From the IMG/VR virus record IMGVR_UViG_3300037246_000967, positions 1 to 51,534 of that record: a stretch of DNA of 51,534 nt; one strand, given 5' to 3'. The translations under genes were made by a program, and so were the position numbers. The notes beneath the pieces were generated by a model, which was not told the DNA's origin, did no database searches, and worked only from the letters and a program-made list of their open reading frames with translations. Positions 28,819 to 36,981 of the stretch are shown here, piece after piece; the first letter of the stretch is position 1; the number at the start of each line of letters is the position of its first letter. The stretch is from a virus.

Positions 28819-31101
28819 CTAGCCTACCGCAAACAGGACGGCTTTGCCTGCCATTGCTGTAGTGAAGTAGAAGTAGGCCGTGTTATGGTTAGAAACATCG
28901 ATCGTGTCCGGGATGACCTGAAGCCCGTTATCTTGCCACGCCTGAGCTATGAAGTGAGGGCGTTGCAGGCTGTGATTGACGATCCACTCCAGGGAAGTTG
29001 TGAACTCCTCGACGTAGCTCTGAGGGGCCTCGCCGCCGCTATTGAAGTAGAACGCCTCAGCGGTGACAGCATTCTCTACGTTCAGCGTGTCGTTAAAACG
29101 GACATGACCAGCGACGGTCAGGTCGCCCTGGAGCGGGCCAGTGAATGCTCGGGTGCCGTCAGCCAGTATGTACTGGGTGTGATCGTCATCGGCAAGGCCG
29201 TCAAGGCTACCGTGATCGCGGGTCAGCTCTCCGCCTTCTTTGATGTAGAACGCCTCAGCCGTGAGGCTGCCCTCAACGTGGTTATCGCCAGTGATGAGGC
29301 CGATACCAGTGAGGTTGTTCTCGCCAAAGTCCACATCGCCAGTGAATGCTCGGGTGCCGTCAGCCAGTATGTACTGGGTGTGATCGTCTGAGATCAGGCC
29401 GCCAAGGCTAGAGTGAGAGCCTACATTGGCAGAAGCACCGATAGTGCTGATGACAGCCCTACCAGCCTGGGCTTCCACGAAGTAGAAGTAGGTAGTGGCC
29501 GGATCGGAGGCGTCGATAACATCGGGTACGATCTGGCGGTCTTGGTCGTCATACGCCTGGGCAATAACGAGTGTAGCGTCCAGATTGTGATTAGCAATCC
29601 ACTCCACAGTCGGCGGAGACTGAGTATGGATGTAGGCGGTGACTTCGGGGATGGAGTTGACCACCGGGTTGCCGTCTTCATCGGAGCTGAGATAGAAGTT
29701 GACTCCGTTGTAGTTCTGCTGGGCTACCTCAAGATAGACATTAACGCCGTCCGTTACGGTCAGGTCTGTTCCGCCGCCTACGAGGTTGACCACCGGGTTA
29801 CCGGAGAGATCGGAGCTAAGGTAGAATTCAGCGCCGTTGTAGTTCTGGAAGTCAACAGACGAGTAGAGATTGGTCCCGTCTGTGACTTCCAAGTTACTCG
29901 CGACATTCGCGATAGAGACAGTATTATTACCGTTGTCGGTGACGATGCTGTTAGCGAAGATGATCTTCTCTACATCAACGACGGAGGGGTTCCCGTCAGT
30001 CTCCTCAACGATGAGGAGCGCCTTGGGCTCAAGGTTGACTACCGGCTCGCCGTCAAGGTTCGAGGACAGGTAGAAGTGCTCTCCATTGAAGTTGACATCG
30101 GGGGCGGAGAAGTAGACGTTGTCGCCATCCGTTAAGGTGATGCCCGGGTTGGTCGCCTCGTCAGTCAGACTAATGCGAACCGTCTTGTGGGCTCCGCCAG
30201 CGATTTCGTCCTGATCGGGATTGATGTAGAACCACTTCTCATCAAAGATCATGTCAGCGTTCGGGCTGAACGTGTTGTCCGGGCGTGCAGGCTGGCCGCT
30301 GTGACGTACCGTCAGGTAGAACGGGTCACGCGGTACCAGGGAAGCAGCACCGAGACCGCCCGAGGCGATATAGACGCTGCCGGTGAAGACTTCATCAAAA
30401 TAGAACCATGCGGTATTCGGATCCGAAACGTCAGCCAGATCCGGGATGATAACTTGGTCGTCACCGTCCATGACCTGAACCATGACCGGGCTCACTCCGA
30501 AGTTATGGTTAACCTGCCATACCTTACCGGACTTGGAAAACTGCTGAGCCTTACCGAAGGGTTGAGAGAATCGAATCTCTGGCTGGCCCTGGTTAGCGCC
30601 CCCGGCGATGGGCACGACCTGTAGGCCGTCATCCGAGTTGAAGAAGATCCTAGTGGGGTTACGGATAGAAACGTCGGCTGAAGAGCTGCTCTCGGCAACC
30701 TCCTCAATGGACTGGAGACCGGGACCGTAGAAACCAGCCTCACTCTGTATGCCGCCCTGGCTGACGACCTGAAACTGACCGTCCACAAAGCGAACACACC
30801 AAGCATCGGTCCAGATCGGTACATCCACTGTACCGTCATTCTTCTGGCAGCACAGCTCCTTGGTGACTTTGTCGTAGAAGAAGCGGAACTTGTTACGGAA
30901 GGTTAGGTCACCGTACGCCTGACCCAGCAGAGAGCGTAGGGCGTTCAGCTCATCTACGCCGTCCTCCAGCTCCTGCTCTGAGTTACGAACGATAGCTTTA
31001 AGCTCTGCTTGATTCGACCGGATCTCACCCCACTGAAGATTCAGGGGCTTGCCGTCAAGGACGGGCCAGATTCCGTAAAACGTGCCTTCTCTAGTCGCCA
31101 T
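28819..31101 (-). CDS. Long modular tail-fibre protein (760 aa)
   Basis: 760 aa with several repeat families: three copies of a ~57-residue domain (W-x2-NH-x9-AQA...PDxxDxSxxxTxYFYF...AG-AV), three copies of NGxxFYLSSxxxGxPVVN, two copies of DDHTQYILADGTRAFTG (a motif seen in many phage tail fibres), and the TAEAFY-GGE core twice. The N-terminal 100 residues (EGTFYGIWPVLDGKPLNLQW, then a coiled-coil-like segment) are unique and probably attach it to the virion. A 51-bp exact repeat inside the gene could mediate in-frame deletion. It binds, presumably, a host surface structure. Confidence 0.82.
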   Translation of the reverse strand: MATREGTFYGIWPVLDGKPLNLQWGEIRSNQAELKAIVRNSEQELEDGVDELNALRSLLGQAYGDLTFRNKFRFFYDKVTKELCCQKNDGTVDVPIWTDAWCVRFVDGQFQVVSQGGIQSEAGFYGPGLQSIEEVAESSSSADVSIRNPTRIFFNSDDGLQVVPIAGGANQGQPEIRFSQPFGKAQQFSKSGKVWQVNHNFGVSPVMVQVMDGDDQVIIPDLADVSDPNTAWFYFDEVFTGSVYIASGGLGAASLVPRDPFYLTVRHSGQPARPDNTFSPNADMIFDEKWFYINPDQDEIAGGAHKTVRISLTDEATNPGITLTDGDNVYFSAPDVNFNGEHFYLSSNLDGEPVVNLEPKALLIVEETDGNPSVVDVEKIIFANSIVTDNGNNTVSIANVASNLEVTDGTNLYSSVDFQNYNGAEFYLSSDLSGNPVVNLVGGGTDLTVTDGVNVYLEVAQQNYNGVNFYLSSDEDGNPVVNSIPEVTAYIHTQSPPTVEWIANHNLDATLVIAQAYDDQDRQIVPDVIDASDPATTYFYFVEAQAGRAVISTIGASANVGSHSSLGGLISDDHTQYILADGTRAFTGDVDFGENNLTGIGLITGDNHVEGSLTAEAFYIKEGGELTRDHGSLDGLADDDHTQYILADGTRAFTGPLQGDLTVAGHVRFNDTLNVENAVTAEAFYFNSGGEAPQSYVEEFTTSLEWIVNHSLQRPHFIAQAWQDNGLQVIPDTIDVSNHNTAYFYFTTAMAGKAVLFAVG
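29137..29388 (-). repeat. Exact 51-bp direct repeat within the 760-aa fibre gene
   Basis: The sequence at 29137-29187 recurs identically at 29338-29388. The offset is 201 bases (67 codons), so recombination between copies would remove or add one module in frame. The repeat encodes the DDHTQYILADGTRAFTG segment, and its DNA identity exceeds what protein similarity requires. Confidence 0.9.
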
Positions 31102-32061
31102 CTAACAATCCTCAATCGTGGCAAGGTACCACGAGGAACTAGGTTCATTACTCTCAAACGTCCAGTCGTCCTGCCCGTGCTGGACTCCAGACCGCTTAGG
31201 TGAGTTGGTCGGCACCAGCTCTAGTTTGCTGGGCTTGATAAGTAGGTCGCCCGGTGCAGCAGTCTGCTCTCCGTGCTGATCGCCGTTGTTCGGCAAACGC
31301 CATTCATACGTGTCAGTCTTGCTCGGGCCTTCCACATCGCTCCAATCGATAGGTGGCGCTAGGAGCGTGTCGCCCATGACGTACCACCGATTATCCGGGA
31401 TATTCGTGTAAGTCCAGTCTACCTGACCGTGCTGGACGCCTTCTCGTTTAGGAGAATTGGTAGGTACCAGCGCCAGCTTGCTAGGCTTAATCAGTAGATC
31501 ACCGGGACCTACGGTCTGTTCTCCGTGCTGATCCTCATTACTCGGTAGCCGCCATTCATACGTGTCAGTCTTGCTCGGACCCGGGACGTTGTCCCAGCCG
31601 CCAGCTAGTCCAGCTACCGTGTCGCCCGCAACGTACCACGACGGGCACGGAACGGTCCTAGTGTCCCAGTCGTCCTGTCCGTGCTGTACCCCAGACCGCT
31701 TAGGTGAGTTGGTAGGTACCAGCTCTAGTTTGCTGGGCTTGATAAGTAGATCACCGGGACCTACGGTCTGTTCGCCGTGCTGATCACCGTTGTTCGGTAG
31801 ACGCCACTCGTATGTATCACCAGTGTCAGGGCCGGGGACCAGGGTCCAGGGCGGGAGCTTTACGGGTCGTATCGCTCCGCCTTGTGCCTGGAAGATTAGA
31901 GATGCAGTGCCCGTGATGATCGGATGGTCTAGGTTACCCTCTGCGGTAACGTAGAATACTAGCGACGAGATGCCTGACAGTGCTGTGCTCTGAAATGCGG
32001 TGTCATTCGCTAGATTGGACCAGAAGATGGCCGCTGTTCCATCTATGTTTATAAGCGCCAT
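31102..32061 (-). CDS. Tail-associated protein with three 84-residue tandem repeats
   Basis: 319 aa. Residues 1-82 form a unique N-terminal domain (ALINIDGTAAIFWSNLAND, then GISSLVFYVTAEGNLD). Residues 83-166, 167-250 and 251-319 are tandem copies of one unit that begins TYEWRLP(N/S)N and continues with DQHGEQT, PGDLLIKPSKL, LVPTNSPKR, GVQHGQ and DW; the third copy stops after 69 residues. The first 50 residues of each unit are almost identical, while the remaining 34 differ, which suggests conserved frame plus variable face. It lies between the 309-aa and 760-aa fibre genes. Likely a repeat-built receptor or adhesion protein. Confidence 0.8.
   Translation of the reverse strand: MALINIDGTAAIFWSNLANDTAFQSTALSGISSLVFYVTAEGNLDHPIITGTASLIFQAQGGAIRPVKLPPWTLVPGPDTGDTYEWRLPNNGDQHGEQTVGPGDLLIKPSKLELVPTNSPKRSGVQHGQDDWDTRTVPCPSWYVAGDTVAGLAGGWDNVPGPSKTDTYEWRLPSNEDQHGEQTVGPGDLLIKPSKLALVPTNSPKREGVQHGQVDWTYTNIPDNRWYVMGDTLLAPPIDWSDVEGPSKTDTYEWRLPNNGDQHGEQTAAPGDLLIKPSKLELVPTNSPKRSGVQHGQDDWTFESNEPSSSWYLATIEDC
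31105..31815 (-). repeat. Tandem repeat array, 252-bp unit, 2.8 copies
   Basis: Units at 31564-31815, 31312-31563 and 31105-31311 (truncated), each 252 bp (84 codons). The front ~150 bp of each unit are strongly conserved at DNA level and the remaining ~100 bp vary. The array is in frame throughout. Confidence 0.88.
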
Positions 32062-32063
32062 AA

Positions 32064-32993
32064 TTACACATCCAGCGTAATATCAAATGTCTCTAGTAGA
32101 ATTTGGAACACATCACCTATGGCAACGGCGGCGAGATTAGCTCTCTCAGCCCAGAACAACAAATTCCCGCCTCCGGATCCAGGGTCGGAGCTTCCTCCCG
32201 GATCCGAACCTGCGGAGTCTAGGATTATGATAGACTTTGAGCCGAATCCGAAATCCACAGTAGTGAAGGGCGGGAGAAGGAACGTCCCTACGTTATGCAC
32301 TCCACCGGCCTTATGGTTCTCCCAGTTAGTAAAGCCCGCGAAGAAACCGTCCTCCGGAATAATTACAGTTCTAAGGTAGCCAGTATTAGCAATAGCGTCC
32401 CAAACTTCTCCGAAAGAAAAGGGGTCTGGGCTGTAGTTCGGCACTGCAAAGAACGGGAAGCTGTGAACGCCGATGAAAGTAGCGGCTACGGTAGCAGCCG
32501 TATTTCTCAGCATGGATTTCAGTATCTGGTCGTCCACGTAGGCCGTGGAGTGCATGTCGCTGAAGGTGCCGTTGTCGATTGTGCCTAGATCGAAGAAATT
32601 GACCGGAAGTGTCAGCCTCTCGTTTGCGCCTATAGTTTGAGACGTGCCAAATACTTCAAAGTACCTGTCCGGGGCAACGCCGCGAGTTCCACTCGTGGCA
32701 ATGAACCAGTGCGTGATCGTACCCCAGCTAGCAGTAGCTATGGGGAAGTTGATCTCTGTGCTGTTCTTAGCCACACCGAGAGTTATGGCCCAGCCAATGG
32801 ACGACGTATCTCCGATGTTCACTCGCGTATAGCCGGCAGAAGTCGCGGGCTCCGCGATGCCAGATCCGTCATCAAGCGGGTCTGCGGTGCTGAGCCCCAG
32901 ATAGACCGTAGTGTCTCCGGAGAGCGCGGTAGAATTGACCTCCACGAACCAGTGGTCAATCACCGCCTGGACGAACACATCGCTCATGCTCAT
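32064..32993 (-). CDS. Fibre-tip/appendage protein, 309 aa
   Basis: 309 aa. Residues 10-130 (ALSGDTTVYLGLSTADPLDD, SAGYTRVNI, EINFPIATASWGTITHWFI) match the first part of the 138-aa protein at 33508 (AITGPTTVYLALFTTGPDDD, SYTRATI, ITFPEPTGSWGTIVL), a pattern common in phage tail-fibre tip proteins. Residues about 140-230 form a second domain, and the C-terminus contains a Gly/Ser/Pro linker (GSDPGGSSDPGSGGGN) before a last beta strand set. It starts by ATGA overlap with the NlpC/P60-like gene. Confidence 0.75.
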   Translation of the reverse strand: MSMSDVFVQAVIDHWFVEVNSTALSGDTTVYLGLSTADPLDDGSGIAEPATSAGYTRVNIGDTSSIGWAITLGVAKNSTEINFPIATASWGTITHWFIATSGTRGVAPDRYFEVFGTSQTIGANERLTLPVNFFDLGTIDNGTFSDMHSTAYVDDQILKSMLRNTAATVAATFIGVHSFPFFAVPNYSPDPFSFGEVWDAIANTGYLRTVIIPEDGFFAGFTNWENHKAGGVHNVGTFLLPPFTTVDFGFGSKSIIILDSAGSDPGGSSDPGSGGGNLLFWAERANLAAVAIGDVFQILLETFDITLDV

Positions 32994-33508
32994 GACGTGA
33001 TTACTTCCGGGTCTCTATCCGCCTCCTCTGGGGTAGGGCGGTCGGATAGGTTAGCCTTTACAGGCGGAAAATTGAGTCTCTGGATCACACCGAGCAGCGG
33101 CCGGCTGTGAATTATGTCTTCCAACAGAACCTCTTCAACGACCTTTCCAGGGCGCTGAAGGATGATCGTGAACTCCCCCTCCTCGTTCTTCGCGAGGACC
33201 CCACAGTAGTAAGGGCCGGAGGTAACCAAGCTCTTCTGCATGATCAGAATGTCGCCCTCTTGCTTGGCTTGCTGGGCTACCCGGTGACAACCGGGGAACG
33301 GACCCCAGATGCCGACTTTACCTTTGGTGGCATGTCCGAAACTGTGGTGGTCTGTGTCAGGGTCGAATGATTCAACAGCCCACCCGGATGCGAAGATCAA
33401 GCCTCCGCAGTCCGTACCTTCGGCATCGTGGCCCTTGGACTTCCAGGGAGTGCCTAGAAACGCTCTGGCGGCTGCTACGAAGGCAGCTCTGTGCTCGGGG
33501 GCGGGCAT
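32990..33508 (-). CDS. NlpC/P60-like cysteine peptidase, possibly inactive
   Basis: 172 aa. FLGTPWKSKGHDAEGTDCGG (C34) matches the N-terminal part of NlpC/P60 domains (GxPYxxGG...DCSG), including the catalytic Cys. Then GDILIMQKSLVTSGPYYCGV aligns with the GDLxxF...HVGIYLG segment, where the catalytic His position appears to be Tyr; no other obvious His follows at that place. The family cleaves peptidoglycan cross-links and occurs as a tail-associated cell-wall peptidase in phages. It may be an active variant with a displaced His or a non-catalytic structural version. It sits second in the fibre operon. Confidence 0.68.
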   Translation of the reverse strand: MPAPEHRAAFVAAARAFLGTPWKSKGHDAEGTDCGGLIFASGWAVESFDPDTDHHSFGHATKGKVGIWGPFPGCHRVAQQAKQEGDILIMQKSLVTSGPYYCGVLAKNEEGEFTIILQRPGKVVEEVLLEDIIHSRPLLGVIQRLNFPPVKANLSDRPTPEEADRDPEVITS

Positions 33509-33924
33509 TAGCTAGCCGTGACCTGAAGCTCTCCCGTGGGGAAGATGACGGGCTGGCCGGTGACGACCGTGAATTCGCCGTTGCTGAGCGTGACTCGGAA
33601 CAGCAGGTTCCCAATGGACACGGAGTCATAGACTCCGCCGAGGACAATGGTGCCCCAGGAGCCGGTAGGCTCCGGAAAGGTGATGCGGACGCTGTTGGTG
33701 GCTAGACCATCAGTGATAGTGAATCTGGAGGAGTCTATTCCGGTGGGAGTAATGGTGGCACGAGTGTACGAGTTTCCTGACACTTCAGTGCCGCCAGTCC
33801 CATCATCATCAGGACCAGTAGTGAACAAAGCCAGATATACGGTGGTAGGACCGGTGATGGCGGTGGACCCATTCAACCAGAAGTCGAGAGAGCCATTCTC
33901 CACATAATCGCTAGCACTGCCCAT
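33508..33924 (-). CDS. Tail-fibre-tip-like protein, first gene of fibre operon
   Basis: 138 aa. Seen: DFWLNGSTAITGPTTVYLAL, FTTGPDDDGTGGTEVSGNSY and SWGTIVLGGVYDSVSIGNLL, typical of a phage tail-protein module (YLALFTxxPxDDGTGxEVSGxxYxR). It is homologous to the N-terminal part of the 309-aa protein two genes downstream. It is the first gene of the long fibre operon driven by the 33944 promoter, with AGGAAGAGGAG about 10 bases before ATG. Confidence 0.78.
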   Translation of the reverse strand: MGSASDYVENGSLDFWLNGSTAITGPTTVYLALFTTGPDDDGTGGTEVSGNSYTRATITPTGIDSSRFTITDGLATNSVRITFPEPTGSWGTIVLGGVYDSVSIGNLLFRVTLSNGEFTVVTGQPVIFPTGELQVTAS

Positions 33925-33943
33925 GGGAAGTCTCCTCTTCCTA

Positions 33944-33972
33944 ATTATACCGTCTTATACTTTAATTAGGCA
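33944..33972 (-). promoter_or_regulatory. Phage promoter element, copy 5 (fibre operon)
   Basis: On the minus strand: TGCCTA, a 17-base spacer ending in AGACGG, then TATAAT (33944-33949) and TAGGAAGAGGAG. It drives the fibre operon leftward and is divergent to copy 6, with about 65 bases between the two -10 boxes. Confidence 0.85.
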
Positions 33973-33991
33973 GTTTGTTTAGCTTTATGGT

Positions 33992-34020
33992 TGCCGTTGA
34001 CCGGAATAAAAAGGTATAAT
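33992..34020 (+). promoter_or_regulatory. Phage promoter element, copy 6 (integrase unit)
   Basis: TATAAT at 34015-34020 followed by TAGGAAGAGGAG and ATG at 34040. At 17-base spacing upstream is TGCCGT (33992-33997), sharing TGCC with the other copies. TTGACC nearby has a spacing of only 12 and is unlikely to be the -35. Confidence 0.8.
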
Positions 34021-34039
34021 TAGGAAGAGGAGACATCAC

Positions 34040-34858
34040 ATGGAATTCGAAGACACATTCTACGGCAGACCGAACACGCTCATCACCTACAAGAGCCTGT
34101 TCCGCAAGCACATCAAGATGGAGGATGTCCATCCTGAGTTCGATAAGTGGAACGACGACATGACGAGGCTGATGCTAAGCTCCTGGGACAAGAAGGGGCT
34201 AGCGCGGAACACTAAGATCACTCTCATGAGGTTGCTGGGGCGGTATGTCACATTCAAGGGTGGCCCGAAGATCGACACGCAGAAGTACATCAGGAGCTTG
34301 CAGCGCAGTGAACAGCAGACCGAGGTGACGGCTCTAAACGCCACACAGGCCGCTAGACTGATGGCAGAAGCTCGCAGGCTGGAGCCCAGGTTCTACCCTG
34401 TCCTCCTTCTGGCCCTCCATGGGGGATTGAGGCGAGGGGAGATCTTTGGCCTACGGTGCTCGGACGTGGACATGCTCAAAGGGCGTGTCAAGGTGGCCCA
34501 CTCCTATGATGGGCCTACGAAGTCGGGCAGGACTCGATTCGTGCCTTTGAGCCCTGAGCTGTCGAAGGCTCTCACCTCAGCCCGGAACCTCCTCCTCAGG
34601 GACCCGGAGTCCAAGGTATTTGAACAATTCGACCCCAACCCCGTCCTGAGACGGCTGTGTGGACACGCCGGTCTGGAGAACATCCGGTTCCACGATCTGC
34701 GCCATACGTTCGCTTCCTTGGCCCTGGACAGCGGGATCAGCCCGAAACAGGTGCAGGAGTGGCTGGGGCACGCCAGCGTGGTCACGACCCTTTCGATCTA
34801 CTGGAATCTGACTAAGGAGGAGGCCAATCTGGACTTCCTTCCGGGAGTTGCACAATGA
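34040..34858 (+). CDS. int: Tyrosine recombinase / integrase
   Basis: 272 aa. The N-terminal 95 residues form the core-binding helical domain (TLITYKSLFRKHIK, ARNTKITLMRLLGRYVTF). The catalytic domain has the full set of residues: R131 in GGLRRGE, K161 in PTKSGRTR, H218 and R221 in HDLRH, H244 in WLGHAS, and Y254 in SIYW. It lacks an arm-binding N-terminal extension, so it is on the short side for phage integrases. It could integrate a prophage, resolve dimers or drive site-specific inversion. It begins 20 bases after its own promoter and overlaps the next gene by ATGA. Confidence 0.9.
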   Translation: MEFEDTFYGRPNTLITYKSLFRKHIKMEDVHPEFDKWNDDMTRLMLSSWDKKGLARNTKITLMRLLGRYVTFKGGPKIDTQKYIRSLQRSEQQTEVTALNATQAARLMAEARRLEPRFYPVLLLALHGGLRRGEIFGLRCSDVDMLKGRVKVAHSYDGPTKSGRTRFVPLSPELSKALTSARNLLLRDPESKVFEQFDPNPVLRRLCGHAGLENIRFHDLRHTFASLALDSGISPKQVQEWLGHASVVTTLSIYWNLTKEEANLDFLPGVAQ

Positions 34859-35439
34859 AGTTGAACGTAGGTAGCAGTTGCGCGCGGGGACAGTACAAGA
34901 GGGCGGAGTGGATCAACTTTGACATCAACCCGCAGGGTAGACCTAACGTGATAGGTGATGGGTTCCAGATGCCGTTCAGAGACAACACCTTTGATGAAAC
35001 CCACTCCATCCATGTGCTGGAGCATCTGCCTCGGGACAAGTGGCCTCTCATGCTGGAAGAGATGTTCCGGACGCTGAAGGAAGGTGGTACCTTCTACGTG
35101 GAGGTACCTGACTTCGAAAAACAGTGCGAGACGTACCTTGTGAATCTGAAGCACGGGACCAATGAACAGGCCCACCTCATTAGAACAGGGATCTGGGGAA
35201 AGACTGAGCGTCCTGGCATGGGTCATCAGTTCGGCTTCGATGGCGGTCTGTTGGAGCGAGCACTCCACCGGACGGGATTTAAGGGTACAGAGTTTCTCTG
35301 TAAGCAAGAGGACATGATCAGTTCTCACTGGAGATCAGGGCACATCCTGTTGTTCCGTGCTACAAAGACGGACTTCCGCCCGACGAGGAAATCATCCGAG
35401 ATGATCTTCAATGAACTTCGGGAGCATATCATCAAGTAA
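34855..35439 (+). CDS. SAM-dependent methyltransferase, class I
   Basis: 194 aa. The N-terminus MKLNVGSSCARGQYKRAEW is the glycine-rich SAM-binding strand (LNVGSS). Acidic residues follow in WINFDINPQG, DGFQMPFRDNTFDETHSIHV contains the motif II-like segment (D..PF.D..FD), and HVLEHLP is the post-motif found in the Methyltransf_11 type. The C-terminal half lacks a recognised substrate domain. Same type as the sugar or lipid methyltransferases of polysaccharide loci. Coupled to the integrase by ATGA. Target unknown. Confidence 0.8.
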   Translation: MKLNVGSSCARGQYKRAEWINFDINPQGRPNVIGDGFQMPFRDNTFDETHSIHVLEHLPRDKWPLMLEEMFRTLKEGGTFYVEVPDFEKQCETYLVNLKHGTNEQAHLIRTGIWGKTERPGMGHQFGFDGGLLERALHRTGFKGTEFLCKQEDMISSHWRSGHILLFRATKTDFRPTRKSSEMIFNELREHIIK

Positions 35440-35446
35440 TCTATTC

Positions 35447-35475
35447 TGCTTCATCAAACGAACAAACGGTATAAT
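35447..35475 (+). promoter_or_regulatory. Phage promoter element, copy 7 (lysis-packaging unit)
   Basis: TGCTTC (35447-35452), a 17-base spacer ending in AAACGG, TATAAT (35470-35475), then TAGGAAGGGAG. It starts the unit carrying lysozyme, holin-like and terminase genes. Confidence 0.85.
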
Positions 35476-35497
35476 TAGGAAGGGAGATCTATGCACA

Positions 35498-35848
35498 ATG
35501 GCCGACAAGAAGGTAGCGATAGACGGATTTGATGAAGCGAATGCTGCCACACTCGCTGAGCTACTGGTTGACCCCAGTACCTCGGAAGCGGTCAGACTCC
35601 AGATCATCAATGAGTTGAACGAAGCGTCAAAGAACGAAACCTTCTTTGAGGCCATGTTCGCTGAGACCCTGAGTCTGGGGGCCTGTCCCTGCTGCCACCA
35701 TGAGAATCATTGGCTAGTTCCGGAAGATAATCTCAATCAGATGGGGTGGGTGTCCTACAAGAAGGACACCCGAGTCAAGGAGAAGCCGGATCGGCTCTCG
35801 TGCCCTGACTACCAAGAAGCCTGTAGCAAAAAGAAAACCACCGCCTAA
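35498..35848 (+). CDS. Small zinc-binding-like protein, 116 aa
   Basis: The start at 35498 follows the promoter leader (AAGGGAG); an upstream in-frame ATG at 35411 lies inside the preceding gene and before the promoter. The N-terminal 65 residues are helical and acidic (DEANAATLAELLVDPSTSEA). The C-terminus has ACPCCHHENHW and later LSCPDYQEAC, a set of Cys and His suitable for one zinc site. It opens the lysis-packaging operon. Function unknown; a DNA-contacting or packaging accessory protein is possible. Confidence 0.72.
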   Translation: MADKKVAIDGFDEANAATLAELLVDPSTSEAVRLQIINELNEASKNETFFEAMFAETLSLGACPCCHHENHWLVPEDNLNQMGWVSYKKDTRVKEKPDRLSCPDYQEACSKKKTTA

Positions 35849-35856
35849 CTGGAGAC

Positions 35857-36981
35857 ATGATGGCTAGAGAATTCCCCGATTGGATGATGGAGAAGTACAC
35901 CGTCAACAGCGATTCGGCCGAGGCCGAGAAAGCTGCGGAACCTGCTCCCTCTCCCAAGCAAGACCTATACCGGACGTTTCTGAATCTTGAGATGGGTGAC
36001 TCTCAGCAGGAACGTGATTACCTGAGCGGTGCTGCTCGTGAGTCTACTAAGGTCAAGACGGACCCTATCCTCTTTAGGCGTATGGCTGAGAAATACGCTA
36101 TGCCTGTCAACGAAGACCCCTCCGACATCCTGCTGAACGAGCCTGAAATTGCTGGCCCGTTCAGTTCACCTCCCGTTCGTAAGCCTACCGTTGAACTTCA
36201 GATGCAGGGCATTCCTGTGTTCACCGATCAGAATTCGCTGGAGAAGGTCGTCGCCGAGGCGCCCGCGGCGTCCTCGCCCGTATCGTTCGGTCGGACGTTC
36301 GATAGGGAGCGCCGTAAAGGTAAGGAGGAATTCTCGTATGAGGGAAAGCTGTTCAACACCCGTAAGAAGGGTGAATCTGATGATGACTGGGCCAAGGGTC
36401 TCGGCATTGTAACGCCCAAGCAGAAGAGCATTCCCCCGCTAGAGCAGAGTCTTCCTGCGGTTGGGGCCGGTCCTAAGGTCGTCGATGATACTCGCGTGAT
36501 GGACATGGTGAAGCGTCACGAGGGTACGCTGGAAATGCTACGCAAGCTTGGACACGTCGATGATCAAGGAATGCACCATGCCTACGAGGACAAGAAAGGC
36601 AATCTCACTATCGGCTACGGCCACCTTCTCGACCCCGGTGAAAAGATGCGGAGCATCACCGAGGCTGAAGCTCAGGCTCTGTTCGAAAAGGACTACGCTG
36701 AGCACAAGGCGGCGGCTGAACAGATCCCGGGGTACGGCAAGGCTGGTCCCGCGCGTCAGGCGGCGCTGATTGACCTGACCTTCAACATGGGTCCGGATTG
36801 GCACAAGGAGTTCGATGGCTTCAGCGCTGCGTTCCTGGCTGGAGACTACAACTTGGCTGCGGACGAGCTGATGTATACGGACCCGACTGCGGCCAAGCCG
36901 AAGTACAGTGATTGGTTCAAAGACGTTGAACTGCGCGGACCGGAAATCGTTGAGATGATGCGAAGTGGAGCGGTGAACTGA
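35857..36981 (+). CDS. GH24 lysozyme (endolysin) with long N-terminal extension
   Basis: 374 aa. Residues about 213-374 are a T4-type lysozyme domain: KRHEGT (catalytic E222), AYEDKKGNLTIGYGHLLDPG (D245, T251), then QAALIDLTFNMGPD and a helical end. The family hydrolyses the beta-1,4 bond between MurNAc and GlcNAc. The N-terminal 210 residues are unusual, acidic and Pro-rich with no signal peptide or membrane segment, so export would need the holin. The extension might anchor it in the virion. A holin-like gene follows by TGATG overlap. Ribosome site CTGGAGAC lies before ATG. Confidence 0.87.
   Translation: MMAREFPDWMMEKYTVNSDSAEAEKAAEPAPSPKQDLYRTFLNLEMGDSQQERDYLSGAARESTKVKTDPILFRRMAEKYAMPVNEDPSDILLNEPEIAGPFSSPPVRKPTVELQMQGIPVFTDQNSLEKVVAEAPAASSPVSFGRTFDRERRKGKEEFSYEGKLFNTRKKGESDDDWAKGLGIVTPKQKSIPPLEQSLPAVGAGPKVVDDTRVMDMVKRHEGTLEMLRKLGHVDDQGMHHAYEDKKGNLTIGYGHLLDPGEKMRSITEAEAQALFEKDYAEHKAAAEQIPGYGKAGPARQAALIDLTFNMGPDWHKEFDGFSAAFLAGDYNLAADELMYTDPTAAKPKYSDWFKDVELRGPEIVEMMRSGAVN

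Noticed and set aside
31105-31815. Repeat array as CRISPR or as a diversity-generating retroelement target
   Set aside because: The 252-bp units are coding and in frame with no spacers; no reverse transcriptase or template repeat is visible in the window.
33996-34020. TTGACC at 33998 as -35 of the integrase promoter
   Set aside because: The spacing to TATAAT is only 12 bases; TGCC at 17-base spacing fits the other copies better.
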